Positions 25,335 through 34,440 of a stretch of DNA of 64,000 nt are shown piece after piece. Every line of letters starts with the position of its first letter. Position 1 is the stretch's first letter. A program made the position numbers and the translations under genes. Source of the stretch: Peribacillus alkalitolerans. Its GTDB lineage: Bacteria > Bacillota > Bacilli > Bacillales > DSM-1321. Where the stretch lies: NCBI RefSeq assembly GCF_010882125.1, contig NZ_JAAGVZ010000011.1, forward strand, positions 1 through 64,000. The letters run 5' to 3'. Under the pieces are notes generated by a model. It made no database searches and was not told where the DNA came from. It was given only the letters and a program-made list of their open reading frames with translations.

Positions 25335-26330
25335 ATGGAAAAGGTGTTACGAGTAAAAGACTTACATGTGGAATTCAGTACATACGGTGGCTCGGTAAAG
25401 GCTGTGCGTGGTGTGACATTTGATTTGCATAAAGGAGAGACGCTGGCAATTGTCGGTGAATCTGGTTGTGGGAAAAGTGTGACATCACAAAGCATCATGC
25501 GTTTAATACCGAATCCTCCTGGAAAAATCACTAGCGGCTCCATCATGTTTAAAGGGAAAGATCTAACGACGCTAAAGGATACTGAGATGAGATCGATTCG
25601 TGGTGCTGATATATCAATGATTTTCCAGGATCCGATGACGGCACTGAATCCAACTTTGACCGTTGGCGATCAAATCATGGAAGGGATCATTCAACATAAA
25701 AAAGTCTCAAAGGAAGAAGCGAAAAAAATGGCTCTTTCTATGCTTGACCTAGTTGGGATTCCCAGTCCATTAACACGATTAAAACAATACCCTCATCAGT
25801 TCAGCGGTGGGATGAGACAGCGTATTGTCATCGCGATGGCACTGGTTTGTCAACCAGAGGTGCTGATTGCTGATGAACCAACGACTGCACTGGATGTTAC
25901 CATACAAGCCCAAATCTTGGACTTGTTCAAGGATATTCAAAAGAAGACAGGGGTCTCGATCATTTTGATCACTCATGACCTTGGAGTAGTCGCCCAGGTG
26001 GCTGACCGGATAGCCGTCATGTACGCCGGAAAAATCGTTGAAACAGGTACAAGAAGAGAAATATTTTATAATCCACAGCACCCATATACTCGTGGACTAT
26101 TGAATTCTGTGCCCCGACTAGATTTAGAAGAGTCAGAGCTCGTTCCAATCGTCGGTTCTCCACCGGACCTATTCGCACCTCCAGTAGGGTGTGCATTCGC
26201 TGCCCGTTGCTCCTATGCCATGGAAGTGTGTGAAAGGGTTTATCCGTATAAGACACAACTGAGCCAAGAGCATCAAGTGGATTGCTGGCTTCAGGATGAA
26301 CGAGCCACAAAAATGTTGGCGAAAGTATAA
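25335..26330 (+). CDS. dppD: Dipeptide ABC transporter ATPase DppD
   Basis: This 331-residue ATP-binding subunit has Walker A GESGCGKS at residues 41-48, a Q-loop in [10 protein letters not shown], signature FSGGMRQR, and Walker B with the catalytic Glu in [12 protein letters not shown]. The C-terminal oligopeptide-transporter domain has four Cys (GCAFAARC, EVC, DCW), the spacing now linked to an iron-sulfur cluster in DppD-type ATPases. A second ATPase, YkfD, is encoded at the end of the operon. Together they would make the heterodimeric motor. Confidence 0.94.
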   Translation: MEKVLRVKDLHVEFSTYGGSVKAVRGVTFDLHKGETLAIVGESGCGKSVTSQSIMRLIPNPPGKITSGSIMFKGKDLTTLKDTEMRSIRGADISMIFQDPMTALNPTLTVGDQIMEGIIQHKKVSKEEAKKMALSMLDLVGIPSPLTRLKQYPHQFSGGMRQRIVIAMALVCQPEVLIADEPTTALDVTIQAQILDLFKDIQKKTGVSIILITHDLGVVAQVADRIAVMYAGKIVETGTRREIFYNPQHPYTRGLLNSVPRLDLEESELVPIVGSPPDLFAPPVGCAFAARCSYAMEVCERVYPYKTQLSQEHQVDCWLQDERATKMLAKV

Positions 26331-26389
26331 GTTGATTACAGCACCACAGCAATACCAAATAGATTTAAAAATGGAGATGGGGGAAAAAC

Positions 26390-28015
26390 ATGAAAAAATT
26401 TGTAGCGCTGTTTATGTCAGTCATGATGCTTTTTGTAGCAGCTGCATGTACAGCAAACAAGGATGCAGGTACTGAACCAAAAAAAGATGGTAAAGAAACT
26501 GCAAAGGTAGAAAAAGTATTGAAGTTGAACAATGGAAGTGAACCAACTTCATTCGATCCAGTTATCGGGTTTGACTCCGTATCATGGAACGCATTGAACA
26601 ACTTGATGGAAGGTTTAACTCGTTTAGGGGAAAACCATGAACCAGAAGCTGCTACAGCGGCAGATTGGAAAGTTTCAGAAGATGGAAAGACTTATACATT
26701 CAATATCCGTGAAGACGCTAAATGGTCTAACGGTGACGATGTTACTGCTGGCGATTTCGTTTTCGCTTGGAAACGCCTTCTTGATCCTGCAGTAGGATCT
26801 CCTGCGGCATTCCTTGCTTTCTTCATTGAAGGAGCGGAAGCATTCAATACTAATAAGGGTACTGCTGATGATGTAAAAATTAAGGCTGTTGATGAAAAGA
26901 CTTTTGAAGTTACTCTAACAAGTCCTCAAGCTTATTTCTTAAGTGTTATCGCAAACCCAGCATTCTTCCCAGTCAACGAAAAAGTTGCTACAGAAAATGC
27001 ACAATGGTTTGCAGAAGCAGAAACATTCGTTGGAAATGGACCATTCAACTTAGCTGTATGGGAGCATGATAGCCATTTCGAAATGGAAAAGAATAAGAAC
27101 TACTGGGATGCCAAAAATGTAAAGCTTGATAAAGTTCATTGGGCAATCGTAGATGATACTAATACAGAATACCAAATGTACCAAAGTGGAGAGCTTGATT
27201 CGTCTGATGTTCCTGCAGATGTAGCAGAGCAATTATTCAAGGATGGAAAAGCTCAAGTAGGCGACCAAGCTGGTACATATTTCTACCGCTTTAACGTAAC
27301 AAAGGAACCATTCCAAAACAAGAATATCCGAAAAGCATTCGCTCTTGCAGTAGATCAACAAAAAATGGTTGATTTCGTAACGAAAAACCAAGAAAAACCT
27401 GCATATGGATTCGTTTCATATGGTTTCAATGATGCTGATGGCACAGATTTCCGTGAAACTAGCGGAGAACTACTGAAAACAAATCTAGAAGAAGCTAAAG
27501 CTCTTTTAGCAAAAGGTATGCAAGAGGAAGGCTATGACAAGCTTCCAGAAGTAACTTTAACGTACAGCACAAGCGACACTCATAAGAAGATTGCAGAAGC
27601 TCTACAACAAATGTTCAAGGAAAACCTTGGTGTAGACGTAAAGCTAGCAAACATGGAATGGAACGTTTTTGCTGAAGAGCAAACGGCATTGAAATTCCAA
27701 TTGTCTCGTAGCTCATTCTTAGCGGATTATGCAGATCCAATCAACTTCCTAGAAAACTTCCAAACAGGACTTTCTATGAACCGTACTGGTTGGAGCAACC
27801 CTACTTATGACAAATTAATTAAAGATGCTAAAAACGAAGCTGATGAAAAGAAACGCTTCGACCTTATGTATCAAGCTGAAAAAATTCTATTGGAAGAAGC
27901 TCCTATCTTCCCGATCCACTTCTACAACCATGTTTATCTTCAAAATGAAGATGTTACAGGAATTGTTCGTCATCCTGTAGGTTACATGGAATTGAAATGG
28001 GCAGATAAGAAGTAA
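26390..28015 (+). CDS. dppE: Dipeptide-binding lipoprotein DppE
   Basis: This 541-residue extracellular substrate-binding protein of SBP family 5 has a signal peptide with lipobox VAAAC near residue 20, so it is anchored to the outer membrane leaflet. Family blocks are LNNGSEPTSFDPVIGFD, DWKVSEDGKTYTFNIREDAKWSNGD and VGNGPFNLAVWEHDS. DppE in Bacillus binds dipeptides, including murein-derived ones. Codon use is strongly biased towards AT-rich optimal codons, as expected for an abundant protein. An imperfect hairpin (28027-28062) without a clear T-run follows it and may stabilise the upstream mRNA. Confidence 0.94.
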   Translation: MKKFVALFMSVMMLFVAAACTANKDAGTEPKKDGKETAKVEKVLKLNNGSEPTSFDPVIGFDSVSWNALNNLMEGLTRLGENHEPEAATAADWKVSEDGKTYTFNIREDAKWSNGDDVTAGDFVFAWKRLLDPAVGSPAAFLAFFIEGAEAFNTNKGTADDVKIKAVDEKTFEVTLTSPQAYFLSVIANPAFFPVNEKVATENAQWFAEAETFVGNGPFNLAVWEHDSHFEMEKNKNYWDAKNVKLDKVHWAIVDDTNTEYQMYQSGELDSSDVPADVAEQLFKDGKAQVGDQAGTYFYRFNVTKEPFQNKNIRKAFALAVDQQKMVDFVTKNQEKPAYGFVSYGFNDADGTDFRETSGELLKTNLEEAKALLAKGMQEEGYDKLPEVTLTYSTSDTHKKIAEALQQMFKENLGVDVKLANMEWNVFAEEQTALKFQLSRSSFLADYADPINFLENFQTGLSMNRTGWSNPTYDKLIKDAKNEADEKKRFDLMYQAEKILLEEAPIFPIHFYNHVYLQNEDVTGIVRHPVGYMELKWADKK

Positions 28016-28026
28016 TTTTGACTATG

Positions 28027-28062
28027 CTTGCTCTTTCCTGGCTTTAGCTGGGGAAGGGCAAG
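28027..28062 (+). other. Intercistronic hairpin dppE-ykfA
   Basis: CTTGCTCTTTCC pairs imperfectly with GGAAGGGCAAG around TGGCTTTAGCTGG. No T run follows, so it is more likely an mRNA-processing or stability element than a terminator. Confidence 0.5.
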
Positions 28063-28169
28063 TCCATTATGAATCCCCTAATACATTTTCCTCTGCATTC
28101 ATCAAAAAGCGAATGATATGATTCCCCAGTAATAAGTATGAAGTATAAAACTGTAAAGAGGTGTCGCAA

Positions 28170-29093
28170 ATGACTGTAAGACCTAGAGGATTAATAAAAG
28201 GTGATACGGTTGGGATCATTGCACCCGCAAGCCCGCCGAATCAAGAACAATTACAAAGTGCAATGGCATTTTTTGAAGAACTAGGCTTAAAAGTGAAGTT
28301 TGGAAAATACGTACATGAAATCAATGGCTATCTTGCTGGTAAGGATCATGAGCGTGTGGATGATTTACATTCCATGTTCACTGATACAGATGTAAAAGCG
28401 ATATTTTGCGCATGTGGAGGATATGGGACACCACGTATCGCCTCCTATATCAATTATGAATTAATTCGAATGAATCCTAAAATTTTCTGGGGCTACAGTG
28501 ATATTACTTTTTTACATAATAGCATCCATCAGGAAACTGGATTGGTCACGTTCCATGGTCCGATGCCTGCTTCAGATATTGGAAAGCCGGATTGCCACCA
28601 AGATTCAAAGGACAGATTCCAACAACTATTTTCATCCCACCCTTTCCGTTATGATGAAAAAATTGCACCTATTGAGGTGTTGGTGGAAGGGGAAGCAGAA
28701 GGGGATATCGTTGGAGGCAATCTTACTTTATTAGTTAGTTCCTTAGGGACTAAGTTTGAAATGGATACGAAAAACAAGATTTTATTAATTGAAGATGTGA
28801 ATGAAGAACCTCGCCAAGTGGATCGGTACTTGAACCAGCTGTATATGGCAGGGAAGCTTTCGGATGCAGCAGCGATACTTTTCGGGGATTTCGCGAATTG
28901 TGTACCGGAACGTGAATTGTCTTTGACACTTGATGAAGTGTTAGATCAATATGCAAAGCTTGCCGGAAAGCCAACATTGAAAGGACTTAGAATCGGGCAC
29001 TGTAACCCTCATTACAGTATTCCACTAGGTGTAAGGGCAATAGTTGATACCAATCAAAAGACCGTCATCATTGAGTCTGGAATTCAGTCATAG
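28170..29093 (+). CDS. ykfA: LD-carboxypeptidase (peptidase S66), YkfA
   Basis: This 307-residue serine peptidase cleaves murein tetrapeptide between the meso-diaminopimelate and D-Ala. It has the S66 layout: GDTVGIIAPASPP at the start, ACGGYGTPRI, GYSDITFLHN with the nucleophile Ser, TFHGPM, and LLIEDVNEEPRQVDRYLNQL with a catalytic Glu. A His close to the end (GHCNPHYSIPLG) completes the triad. No signal peptide is present, so it acts in the cytoplasm on imported peptides. ATG 28170 with site AGAGGTG is preferred to GTG 28161. Confidence 0.93.
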   Translation: MTVRPRGLIKGDTVGIIAPASPPNQEQLQSAMAFFEELGLKVKFGKYVHEINGYLAGKDHERVDDLHSMFTDTDVKAIFCACGGYGTPRIASYINYELIRMNPKIFWGYSDITFLHNSIHQETGLVTFHGPMPASDIGKPDCHQDSKDRFQQLFSSHPFRYDEKIAPIEVLVEGEAEGDIVGGNLTLLVSSLGTKFEMDTKNKILLIEDVNEEPRQVDRYLNQLYMAGKLSDAAAILFGDFANCVPERELSLTLDEVLDQYAKLAGKPTLKGLRIGHCNPHYSIPLGVRAIVDTNQKTVIIESGIQS

Positions 29094-29109
29094 TTAGGAG
29101 AGAAAGAAC

Positions 29110-30195
29110 TTGATAATCACATCCATTGAAACCTATAAAGTGGCCGTCCCACTTACTAAGCCTTTTAAAACTGCGCTACGCACTGTCGAAACAGCCGAGG
29201 CAGTAGTTGTAAAAGTCATCTGCGACAATGGCATCACTGGGTGGGGAGAAGCCCCGCCAACCCATGTAATCACGGGTGATAGTCTGAACAGTGTGGAGTA
29301 TGCGGTGCAAAATATCTTTAAACCCTATTTATTACATAAAAATCTACTAAACTATGAAGCAATATTCCAAGGGCTACAGACCATTTTGGTAGGAAACAGC
29401 AGTGCAAAAGCCGCTATGGATATGGCGCTTTATGATTGTATTGCACAAAATTGCAAGCTGCCATTGTATCAATTCCTTGGTGGTTACCGTAATGAATTGG
29501 AGACGGATTTTACTGTTAGTGTGAATTCACCACAGGAAATGGGAGATGACGCAGTAGAATACGTGAAGCAAGGATTCACGGTCTTGAAGGTCAAGGTCGG
29601 GAAGGACGAAGCTTCACTGGATTTTGATCGGATTAAACAGATTCGAGATAAAGTGGGCTATGATATTAAAATCCGCTTGGATGCGAATCAAGGCTGGAAT
29701 CCAAAGGAATCCATTAGAGTCATTCGTAAGATGGAGGATGCTGGACTGGACATTGAATTGGTAGAACAACCTGTTCTTGCAGCAGATATTGAAGGGTTGA
29801 AGCAGGTCACCGATCACGTTGATACACCAATCATGGCAGATGAAAGCATATTTACTCCTCTTCAGGCAATGCAGGTGTTAAAAACGAGAAGTGCAGATTT
29901 GATTAATATCAAGCTGATGAAGGCAGGGGGAATCTATCAGGCTCAAATTATTAATAGTTTGGCAGAAACGTGCGGAGTGGAGTGTATGGTCGGAAGCATG
30001 ATTGAAACTCGACTAGGAATAACCGCAGCAGCACATTTTGCGGCCAGTAAGAAAAATATCACCCGCTTTGACTTTGATGCCCCTTTAATGCTGGCAAAAG
30101 ACATAGTAATCGGTGGAATAATCTACGAAGGTAAACGCATTACCTTCCCGGATGCACCAGGTTTAGGAATATCTGAAATGACAAATTTACAATAG
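29110..30195 (+). CDS. ykfB: L-Ala-D/L-Glu epimerase YkfB
   Basis: This 361-residue enolase-superfamily enzyme epimerises L-Ala-D-Glu to L-Ala-L-Glu for murein peptide recycling. It starts at TTG 29110 with site AGGAGAG. The KVKVGKDE motif provides the catalytic KxK lysine, RLDANQGW the first metal Asp, ELVEQPV the Glu, MADES the Asp/Glu pair, and INIKLMKAGG the second catalytic Lys. It follows ykfA by 16 bp. Confidence 0.94.
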   Translation: MIITSIETYKVAVPLTKPFKTALRTVETAEAVVVKVICDNGITGWGEAPPTHVITGDSLNSVEYAVQNIFKPYLLHKNLLNYEAIFQGLQTILVGNSSAKAAMDMALYDCIAQNCKLPLYQFLGGYRNELETDFTVSVNSPQEMGDDAVEYVKQGFTVLKVKVGKDEASLDFDRIKQIRDKVGYDIKIRLDANQGWNPKESIRVIRKMEDAGLDIELVEQPVLAADIEGLKQVTDHVDTPIMADESIFTPLQAMQVLKTRSADLINIKLMKAGGIYQAQIINSLAETCGVECMVGSMIETRLGITAAAHFAASKKNITRFDFDAPLMLAKDIVIGGIIYEGKRITFPDAPGLGISEMTNLQ

Positions 30196-30209
30196 AGGAG
30201 GAATGGAAA

Positions 30210-31130
30210 ATGGAAAAGAGAATGGTAGTCAATGTACCAGTAGCGACTGTATGGACATCTTTTGATTCAAGTAGAGCTCTTGATGAAAAGGCTGTTTCTA
30301 ATCCAGTCGACTTGGATGGCTGGATTAAAGGATTAGAATATGAAACATTACTAGATTTATGTAACTGTAACTTAGTTCAGACCCAGCTTCTTTTTGGGGA
30401 GGAAGTGATTGTTGTTGATGAGCATGGTGAATGGTCGTCAATCATCTGTCTCGATCAACCTTCCTCAAAGGATGACAGAGGCTATCCAGGATGGGTTCCC
30501 ACTTCACAATTAGTAGATATAAAAGAACAGGCTTCACCTCCCAAGCTCATTTCGATTACATCTAAAAAAGCTACATTATTTAATGAGCACCACGAGCCAT
30601 TATTGGAGCTTAGCTATGCTACTAGACTACCAGTCGTAAACATAGAATCTGATAGGGTGGAAGTAATGATACCGACTGGTATTGGATTTCTTTCTGCTAC
30701 GGATGTCGAGGTTTTCGATTCCTTGGAGAATTTTGAGCAACGAGACGGGGCAAGCATTGTCCAATCAGGTGAGCAGTTTTTAGGATTACCTTATTTATGG
30801 GGTGGAATGAGTAGCTATGGTTATGATTGCTCTGGTTTCAGCTATAACATGTGTAAAGCAAATGGATATATCATTCCTCGTGACGCACATGACCAAGCCG
30901 CGGCAGGTACTGAGGTTGAATTAGATGTTTTACAGCCTGGAGATTTATTATTCTTTGCTTATGAAGAAGGTAAAGGTAGCATTCACCATGTCGGCATTTA
31001 TTATGGTGAGGGCAAATTACTTCACTCTCCAAAAACTGGAAAGACCATTGAAATCATCGATCTTGCAGGAACCATTTACGAAAAAGAACTTTGTGCAGCG
31101 AGAAGGTATTGGCAAGTTACGGAGGGATGA
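30210..31130 (+). CDS. ykfC: Gamma-D-glutamyl-L-amino-acid endopeptidase YkfC (NlpC/P60)
   Basis: This 306-residue cysteine peptidase cuts murein tripeptides between D-Glu and the diamino acid. The first ~180 residues hold SH3-like domains (VATVWTSFDSSRALDEKAVS, then a second SH3b). The catalytic domain follows: Cys207 in GYDCSGFSY and His260 in IHHVGIYYGEGK. The ALDEK-like N-terminal segment is typical of YkfC. There is no signal peptide, in line with a cytoplasmic recycling enzyme. It ends two bases before the ykfD ATG. Confidence 0.94.
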   Translation: MEKRMVVNVPVATVWTSFDSSRALDEKAVSNPVDLDGWIKGLEYETLLDLCNCNLVQTQLLFGEEVIVVDEHGEWSSIICLDQPSSKDDRGYPGWVPTSQLVDIKEQASPPKLISITSKKATLFNEHHEPLLELSYATRLPVVNIESDRVEVMIPTGIGFLSATDVEVFDSLENFEQRDGASIVQSGEQFLGLPYLWGGMSSYGYDCSGFSYNMCKANGYIIPRDAHDQAAAGTEVELDVLQPGDLLFFAYEEGKGSIHHVGIYYGEGKLLHSPKTGKTIEIIDLAGTIYEKELCAARRYWQVTEG

Positions 31131-31132
31131 AC

Positions 31133-32143
31133 ATGGAGAAAAAGGTATTACTTGAAGTTGAAGCCTTACAAAAATATTTTTTCCTCGGGAAAAATGAAAT
31201 ATTAAAAGCAGTGGATAACGTTTCTTTTCAAATCTATCAAGGTGAGACATTCGGATTGGTAGGTGAATCTGGCTGCGGTAAATCCACCATCGGCAGAACC
31301 ATCATAGGATTGTATGATCGGACAAAGGGTTCTGCAGTTTATGATGGAAAGGACATTCATTCGATGAAGGAGAAAGAGAGGTTCGCTTTCCATCGTCAAA
31401 TGCAAATGATCTTCCAGGATCCATACGCTTCCTTGAATCCTCGTTCTACTGTCGCGGAAATTATTTCTGAACCGATGGAAGTCCACGGGCTTTTTAAGGA
31501 TAAGAAAGATCGCTTAGAACGAGTCTACCAATTATTGGAGGATGTCGGATTAAATCGAGATCACGCCAATCGTTATCCTCATGAATTCAGTGGTGGACAA
31601 CGTCAACGAATTGGGATTGCTCGAGCATTGGCATTGGACCCAGAGTTTATTATCGCTGATGAGCCCATCTCTGCTCTAGATGTTTCTGTGCAGGCCCAAG
31701 TAGTTAATTTGCTTAAAAGGCTTCAAAAGGAAAAAGGGTTGACGTACTTATTTATCGCTCATGACCTTTCCATGGTAAAAGCAATCAGTGACCGGATTGG
31801 TGTCATGTATTTGGGGAATATGGTTGAACTTACGACGAGTAAGCAGCTATATAAAAAGCCACTACATCCATATACTCAAGCACTACTTTCTGCAATACCT
31901 ATTCCTGACCCGGATGTGGAGGACCAGAGAGAGCGCATTATTTTGCAAGGGGAGTTACCAAGTCCCATCAATCCACCAAGCGGTTGCGTGTTCCGTACAA
32001 GGTGCCCGCACGCGATGCCGGCTTGTTCGGAACTGAAACCAGAATGGCAGGAAATTGACGAAAACCATTTTGTTGCCTGCCATTTATATAATGAAAAAAT
32101 AATGGCTGGCGGGGATTACGCCGAAACAGCAGCAACGAAATAA
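31133..32143 (+). CDS. ykfD: Peptide ABC transporter ATPase YkfD (DppF/OppF-like)
   Basis: This 336-residue ATPase has GESGCGKS for Walker A, FQDPYASLNPR, signature FSGGQRQR and Walker B FIIADEPISALD. The C-terminal domain again has Cys residues (SGCVFRTRCPHAMPAC, VACHL). ATG 31133 follows GGAGGG inside the end of ykfC. As DppD is the only other ATPase in the operon, YkfD most likely completes the Dpp motor, though that is inference. A GACTCCT/AGGAGTC hairpin (32149-32179) lies just after the stop. Confidence 0.92.
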   Translation: MEKKVLLEVEALQKYFFLGKNEILKAVDNVSFQIYQGETFGLVGESGCGKSTIGRTIIGLYDRTKGSAVYDGKDIHSMKEKERFAFHRQMQMIFQDPYASLNPRSTVAEIISEPMEVHGLFKDKKDRLERVYQLLEDVGLNRDHANRYPHEFSGGQRQRIGIARALALDPEFIIADEPISALDVSVQAQVVNLLKRLQKEKGLTYLFIAHDLSMVKAISDRIGVMYLGNMVELTTSKQLYKKPLHPYTQALLSAIPIPDPDVEDQRERIILQGELPSPINPPSGCVFRTRCPHAMPACSELKPEWQEIDENHFVACHLYNEKIMAGGDYAETAATK

Positions 32144-32183
32144 AGCAAAAGACTCCTTCTTATGATTAAGAGGAGTCTTGGTG

Positions 32184-32300
32184 GTCGCTATTAAATATGG
32201 TCGATACGGCAATAAATGAGTTGAGTTCGGTAATATATGGACTGACTTCGGTAAAAAACTTGATCAATTCGGTAATATTTGGACTTCGCCAACAATAAAA
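32184..32300. repeat. Second 21-nt TTCGGTAATAT array
   Basis: Copies of CGGTAATA or variants have their G at 32187 (degenerate, CGCTATTA), 32208 (CGGCAATA), 32229, 32250 and 32271. The period is exactly 21 nt. A further degenerate unit may follow at ~32292. The array lies between a hairpin and the strong terminator of the ykf operon, the same position as the array at 10671. Confidence 0.85.
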
Positions 32301-32331
32301 GCGTACAAGCTCAGCTTGTACGCTTTTTTAA
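32301..32331 (+). terminator. Terminator of the dpp-ykf operon
   Basis: GCGTACAAGC (32301-32310) pairs with GCTTGTACGC (32314-32323) around TCA, followed by six T. Confidence 0.92.
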
Positions 32332-32360
32332 ATGTAGAATTTATTTTAGATTTTAGATCA

Positions 32361-32508
32361 GTGTCTAGCTACATCGCCCAGCGACTAGTGTGCTTCGGCC
32401 TCCTCCTTACGATAAGTCAACATCGAATCACTATCGTTCTTCGTGTTTCCTTTATCTCATGCGGATTCCTCCAGCCCATACGTCGCTAAGCAGGGCGATT
32501 CCGCTTTT
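32361..32508. repeat. Dispersed ~148-bp element, copy 1
   Basis: It begins GTGTCTAGCT and ends near CCGCTTTT. It shares most positions with 47327-47474, including the cores GCCCAGCGACTAGTGT, ACGATAAGTCAACATCGAAT and CGTTCTTCGTGTTTCCTTTA. The two ends are imperfectly complementary (AGCGAC with GTCGCT; GCCC with GGGC), so the element can fold back on itself. It has no ORF. Related 'tctagctcca...' elements are, to my memory, common between genes in Bacillaceae. Confidence 0.85.
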
Positions 32509-32512
32509 CTAA

Positions 32513-34000
32513 TTATCTTACACCTTTCATAAATCCTTGAATTTTACCGGAGATTGCTAATAGGAATAGACCTAATAGAATTGAAACTGCACCGATAGAA
32601 CCAAAGTACATCATTTCTGTATCTGCATTATATAGCTTAACGATTTGTGCATTCAATGCTTGTGCAGCAGCGTTTGACAAGAACCATAAGCTCATAGTTT
32701 GTGCAGAGAATGCTTTTGGAGCAAGCTTAGTTGTAGCAGAAAGACCTACTGGTGAAAGTAGAAGTTCCCCGACTACACATAAGAAGAAGCTTAATACTAA
32801 CCAAAGTGGGTTAACAAGTGCTTCAGCTCCGTAAAGCATTGCAGGTACTAACATAACTAAGAAAGAAATCCCTGAGAAAATGATCGCAAGAGAGAATTTC
32901 TTAGTTGTAGAAGGTTGACGGTCACCTAATTTAACCCATAACCAAGCTGCAACAGGTGCTAATGTAATGATGAACAACGGATTCAACGACTGGAACCATG
33001 AAGCTTTTAGCGCTAGACCAGCATAGTTAAGATCCGTACGAGTATCAGCATACATAGCTAGTAAGTTAGAACCTTGTTCTTGGATTGCCCAGAACATAAC
33101 TGACGCAATGAACAAAGGAACATAAGCAAGCAATCTAGAGCGCTCATCAGATGTAGTCTTAGGACTGCGATACATGAATACAAAATATAAAGTTGGAATA
33201 ACGATACCAAGAATACTCACGATCCAAGTGAATACGTCAATTGTTAAGATACCGTTTACAATAGCGAATGTTGCGACAATTCCGATTAAAATAATAGCAA
33301 TACCAAAAGTAGTAAATAATTTCTTTTTCTCTTCAGGCTTTAATGGGTTTGGAACAGCTGTTCCAGCTAAGCCTAAATTCTTTCCCTTCGTAAATACAAA
33401 GACAATTAAACCAAGTAGCATACCTACAGCTGCGATACCGAAACCAAGGTGGAAGCTATAAGTTTCACCAACTGTACCAACTATAAGTGGTGATAAGAAA
33501 GCACCCATGTTGATCCCCATATAGAAGATCGTGAAACCTGAATCGCGGCGATTATCTTTTTCACTGTACATATCACCAACAACATTGGAAATATTTGGTT
33601 TTAATAAACCTGTACCTATTACGATTAACACCATGGAAACGAATAAAGCCGTTAATCCAGAAGGGAATGATAAAGCGATATGACCGAGCATGATTAATAC
33701 TCCACCATATAGGACGGCTCTAGAGCTTCCAAATACTCTGTCTGCTAACCAACCACCAATAATACCTGACATGTATACTAATGAACCATAAACAGATGCG
33801 ATGGAAAGGGCAGTAGTTTGGTCAATGCCTAATCCGCCTTTAGAAACCTCATAGTACATATATAATACTAAGATAGCTTTCATTCCATAGTAAGAGAAAC
33901 GCTCCCAGAACTCAGTGAAGAATAGGGTGAACAATCCTTTTGGATGTCCGAAAAATCCTTTCTGTGGCACACTTTCAACAATTTTCTGTTTGTCTATCAA
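32513..34000 (-). CDS. dtpT: POT/PTR family di-/tripeptide transporter
   Basis: This 495-residue proton-coupled peptide symporter has 12-14 membrane helices. The POT signature FTEFWERFSYYGMKA (ExxER) lies at residues ~29-43, and FYMGINMGAFLSPL at ~160-175. The start is TTG 34000 with the site AAAGGAGG. A sigma-A type promoter (TTGACT-17-TATTAT) lies just upstream. It sits back-to-back with the murein-peptide operon, adding another peptide uptake route. The nearest named relatives are DtpT and YclF. Confidence 0.92.
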   Translation of the reverse strand: MIDKQKIVESVPQKGFFGHPKGLFTLFFTEFWERFSYYGMKAILVLYMYYEVSKGGLGIDQTTALSIASVYGSLVYMSGIIGGWLADRVFGSSRAVLYGGVLIMLGHIALSFPSGLTALFVSMVLIVIGTGLLKPNISNVVGDMYSEKDNRRDSGFTIFYMGINMGAFLSPLIVGTVGETYSFHLGFGIAAVGMLLGLIVFVFTKGKNLGLAGTAVPNPLKPEEKKKLFTTFGIAIILIGIVATFAIVNGILTIDVFTWIVSILGIVIPTLYFVFMYRSPKTTSDERSRLLAYVPLFIASVMFWAIQEQGSNLLAMYADTRTDLNYAGLALKASWFQSLNPLFIITLAPVAAWLWVKLGDRQPSTTKKFSLAIIFSGISFLVMLVPAMLYGAEALVNPLWLVLSFFLCVVGELLLSPVGLSATTKLAPKAFSAQTMSLWFLSNAAAQALNAQIVKLYNADTEMMYFGSIGAVSILLGLFLLAISGKIQGFMKGVR

Positions 34001-34027
34001 TGTATAAACCTCCTTTTGTACCGTATT

Positions 34028-34056
34028 ATAATACTATTGAAAAGCTGACTAGTCAA
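34028..34056 (-). promoter_or_regulatory. Sigma-A promoter of the POT transporter
   Basis: On the minus strand TTGACT (34056-34051) and TATTAT (34033-34028) are separated by exactly 17 bp, 28 bp upstream of the TTG start. Confidence 0.7.
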
Positions 34057-34276
34057 AACCTTATCGTTATTTTAAAATAATTAATATATTTATAATATTC
34101 GTAAGATTTTTGTTGGAAAAGTGGTTTTTGGAAATGATAATGGTCACTATTCCCATTACATTTAGAATTATCATTCGGTAATTTCCAATCCATTTTGACG
34201 ATGGTCAATATTTTTAAGAAAAAATTGGTAAATCCAGTTCCAAGTATTTTATTCCCGAATAACAAAAACTTAAACA

Positions 34277-34305
34277 AGCATCGGATAATGACCGATGCTT
34301 TAATT
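34277..34305. terminator. Terminator of the DUF4023 gene
   Basis: AGCATCGG pairs with CCGATGCT around a 7-nt loop. T-rich sequence lies on both sides. Confidence 0.75.
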
Positions 34306-34308
34306 TTA

Positions 34309-34440
34309 TTACTGATTGTGTGTTTTGCTAGGTAGTTTATTGTCTGGATCGCCATTACCTTGATGCTGCTTGTTTTTTTCTTGTTTCTTTTCATTCTCCT
34401 GCAATTTCTTAACGAATTCGCCAGTGCTATTGTCCAGCAT
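34309..34440 (-). CDS. DUF4023 small hydrophilic protein
   Basis: This 43-residue ORF has an AAGGAGGAG site 5 nt before the ATG. The sequence is charged and soluble (TGEFVKKLQENEKKQEKNKQ, then HQGNGDPDNKLPS, ending in KTHNQ). The HQGNG.P.NKLP pattern is that of DUF4023 proteins, short conserved proteins of Bacillus with unknown function. A longer ORF in another frame over the same DNA (34053-34484) is a shadow. A terminator follows immediately. Confidence 0.8.
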   Translation of the reverse strand: MLDNSTGEFVKKLQENEKKQEKNKQHQGNGDPDNKLPSKTHNQ

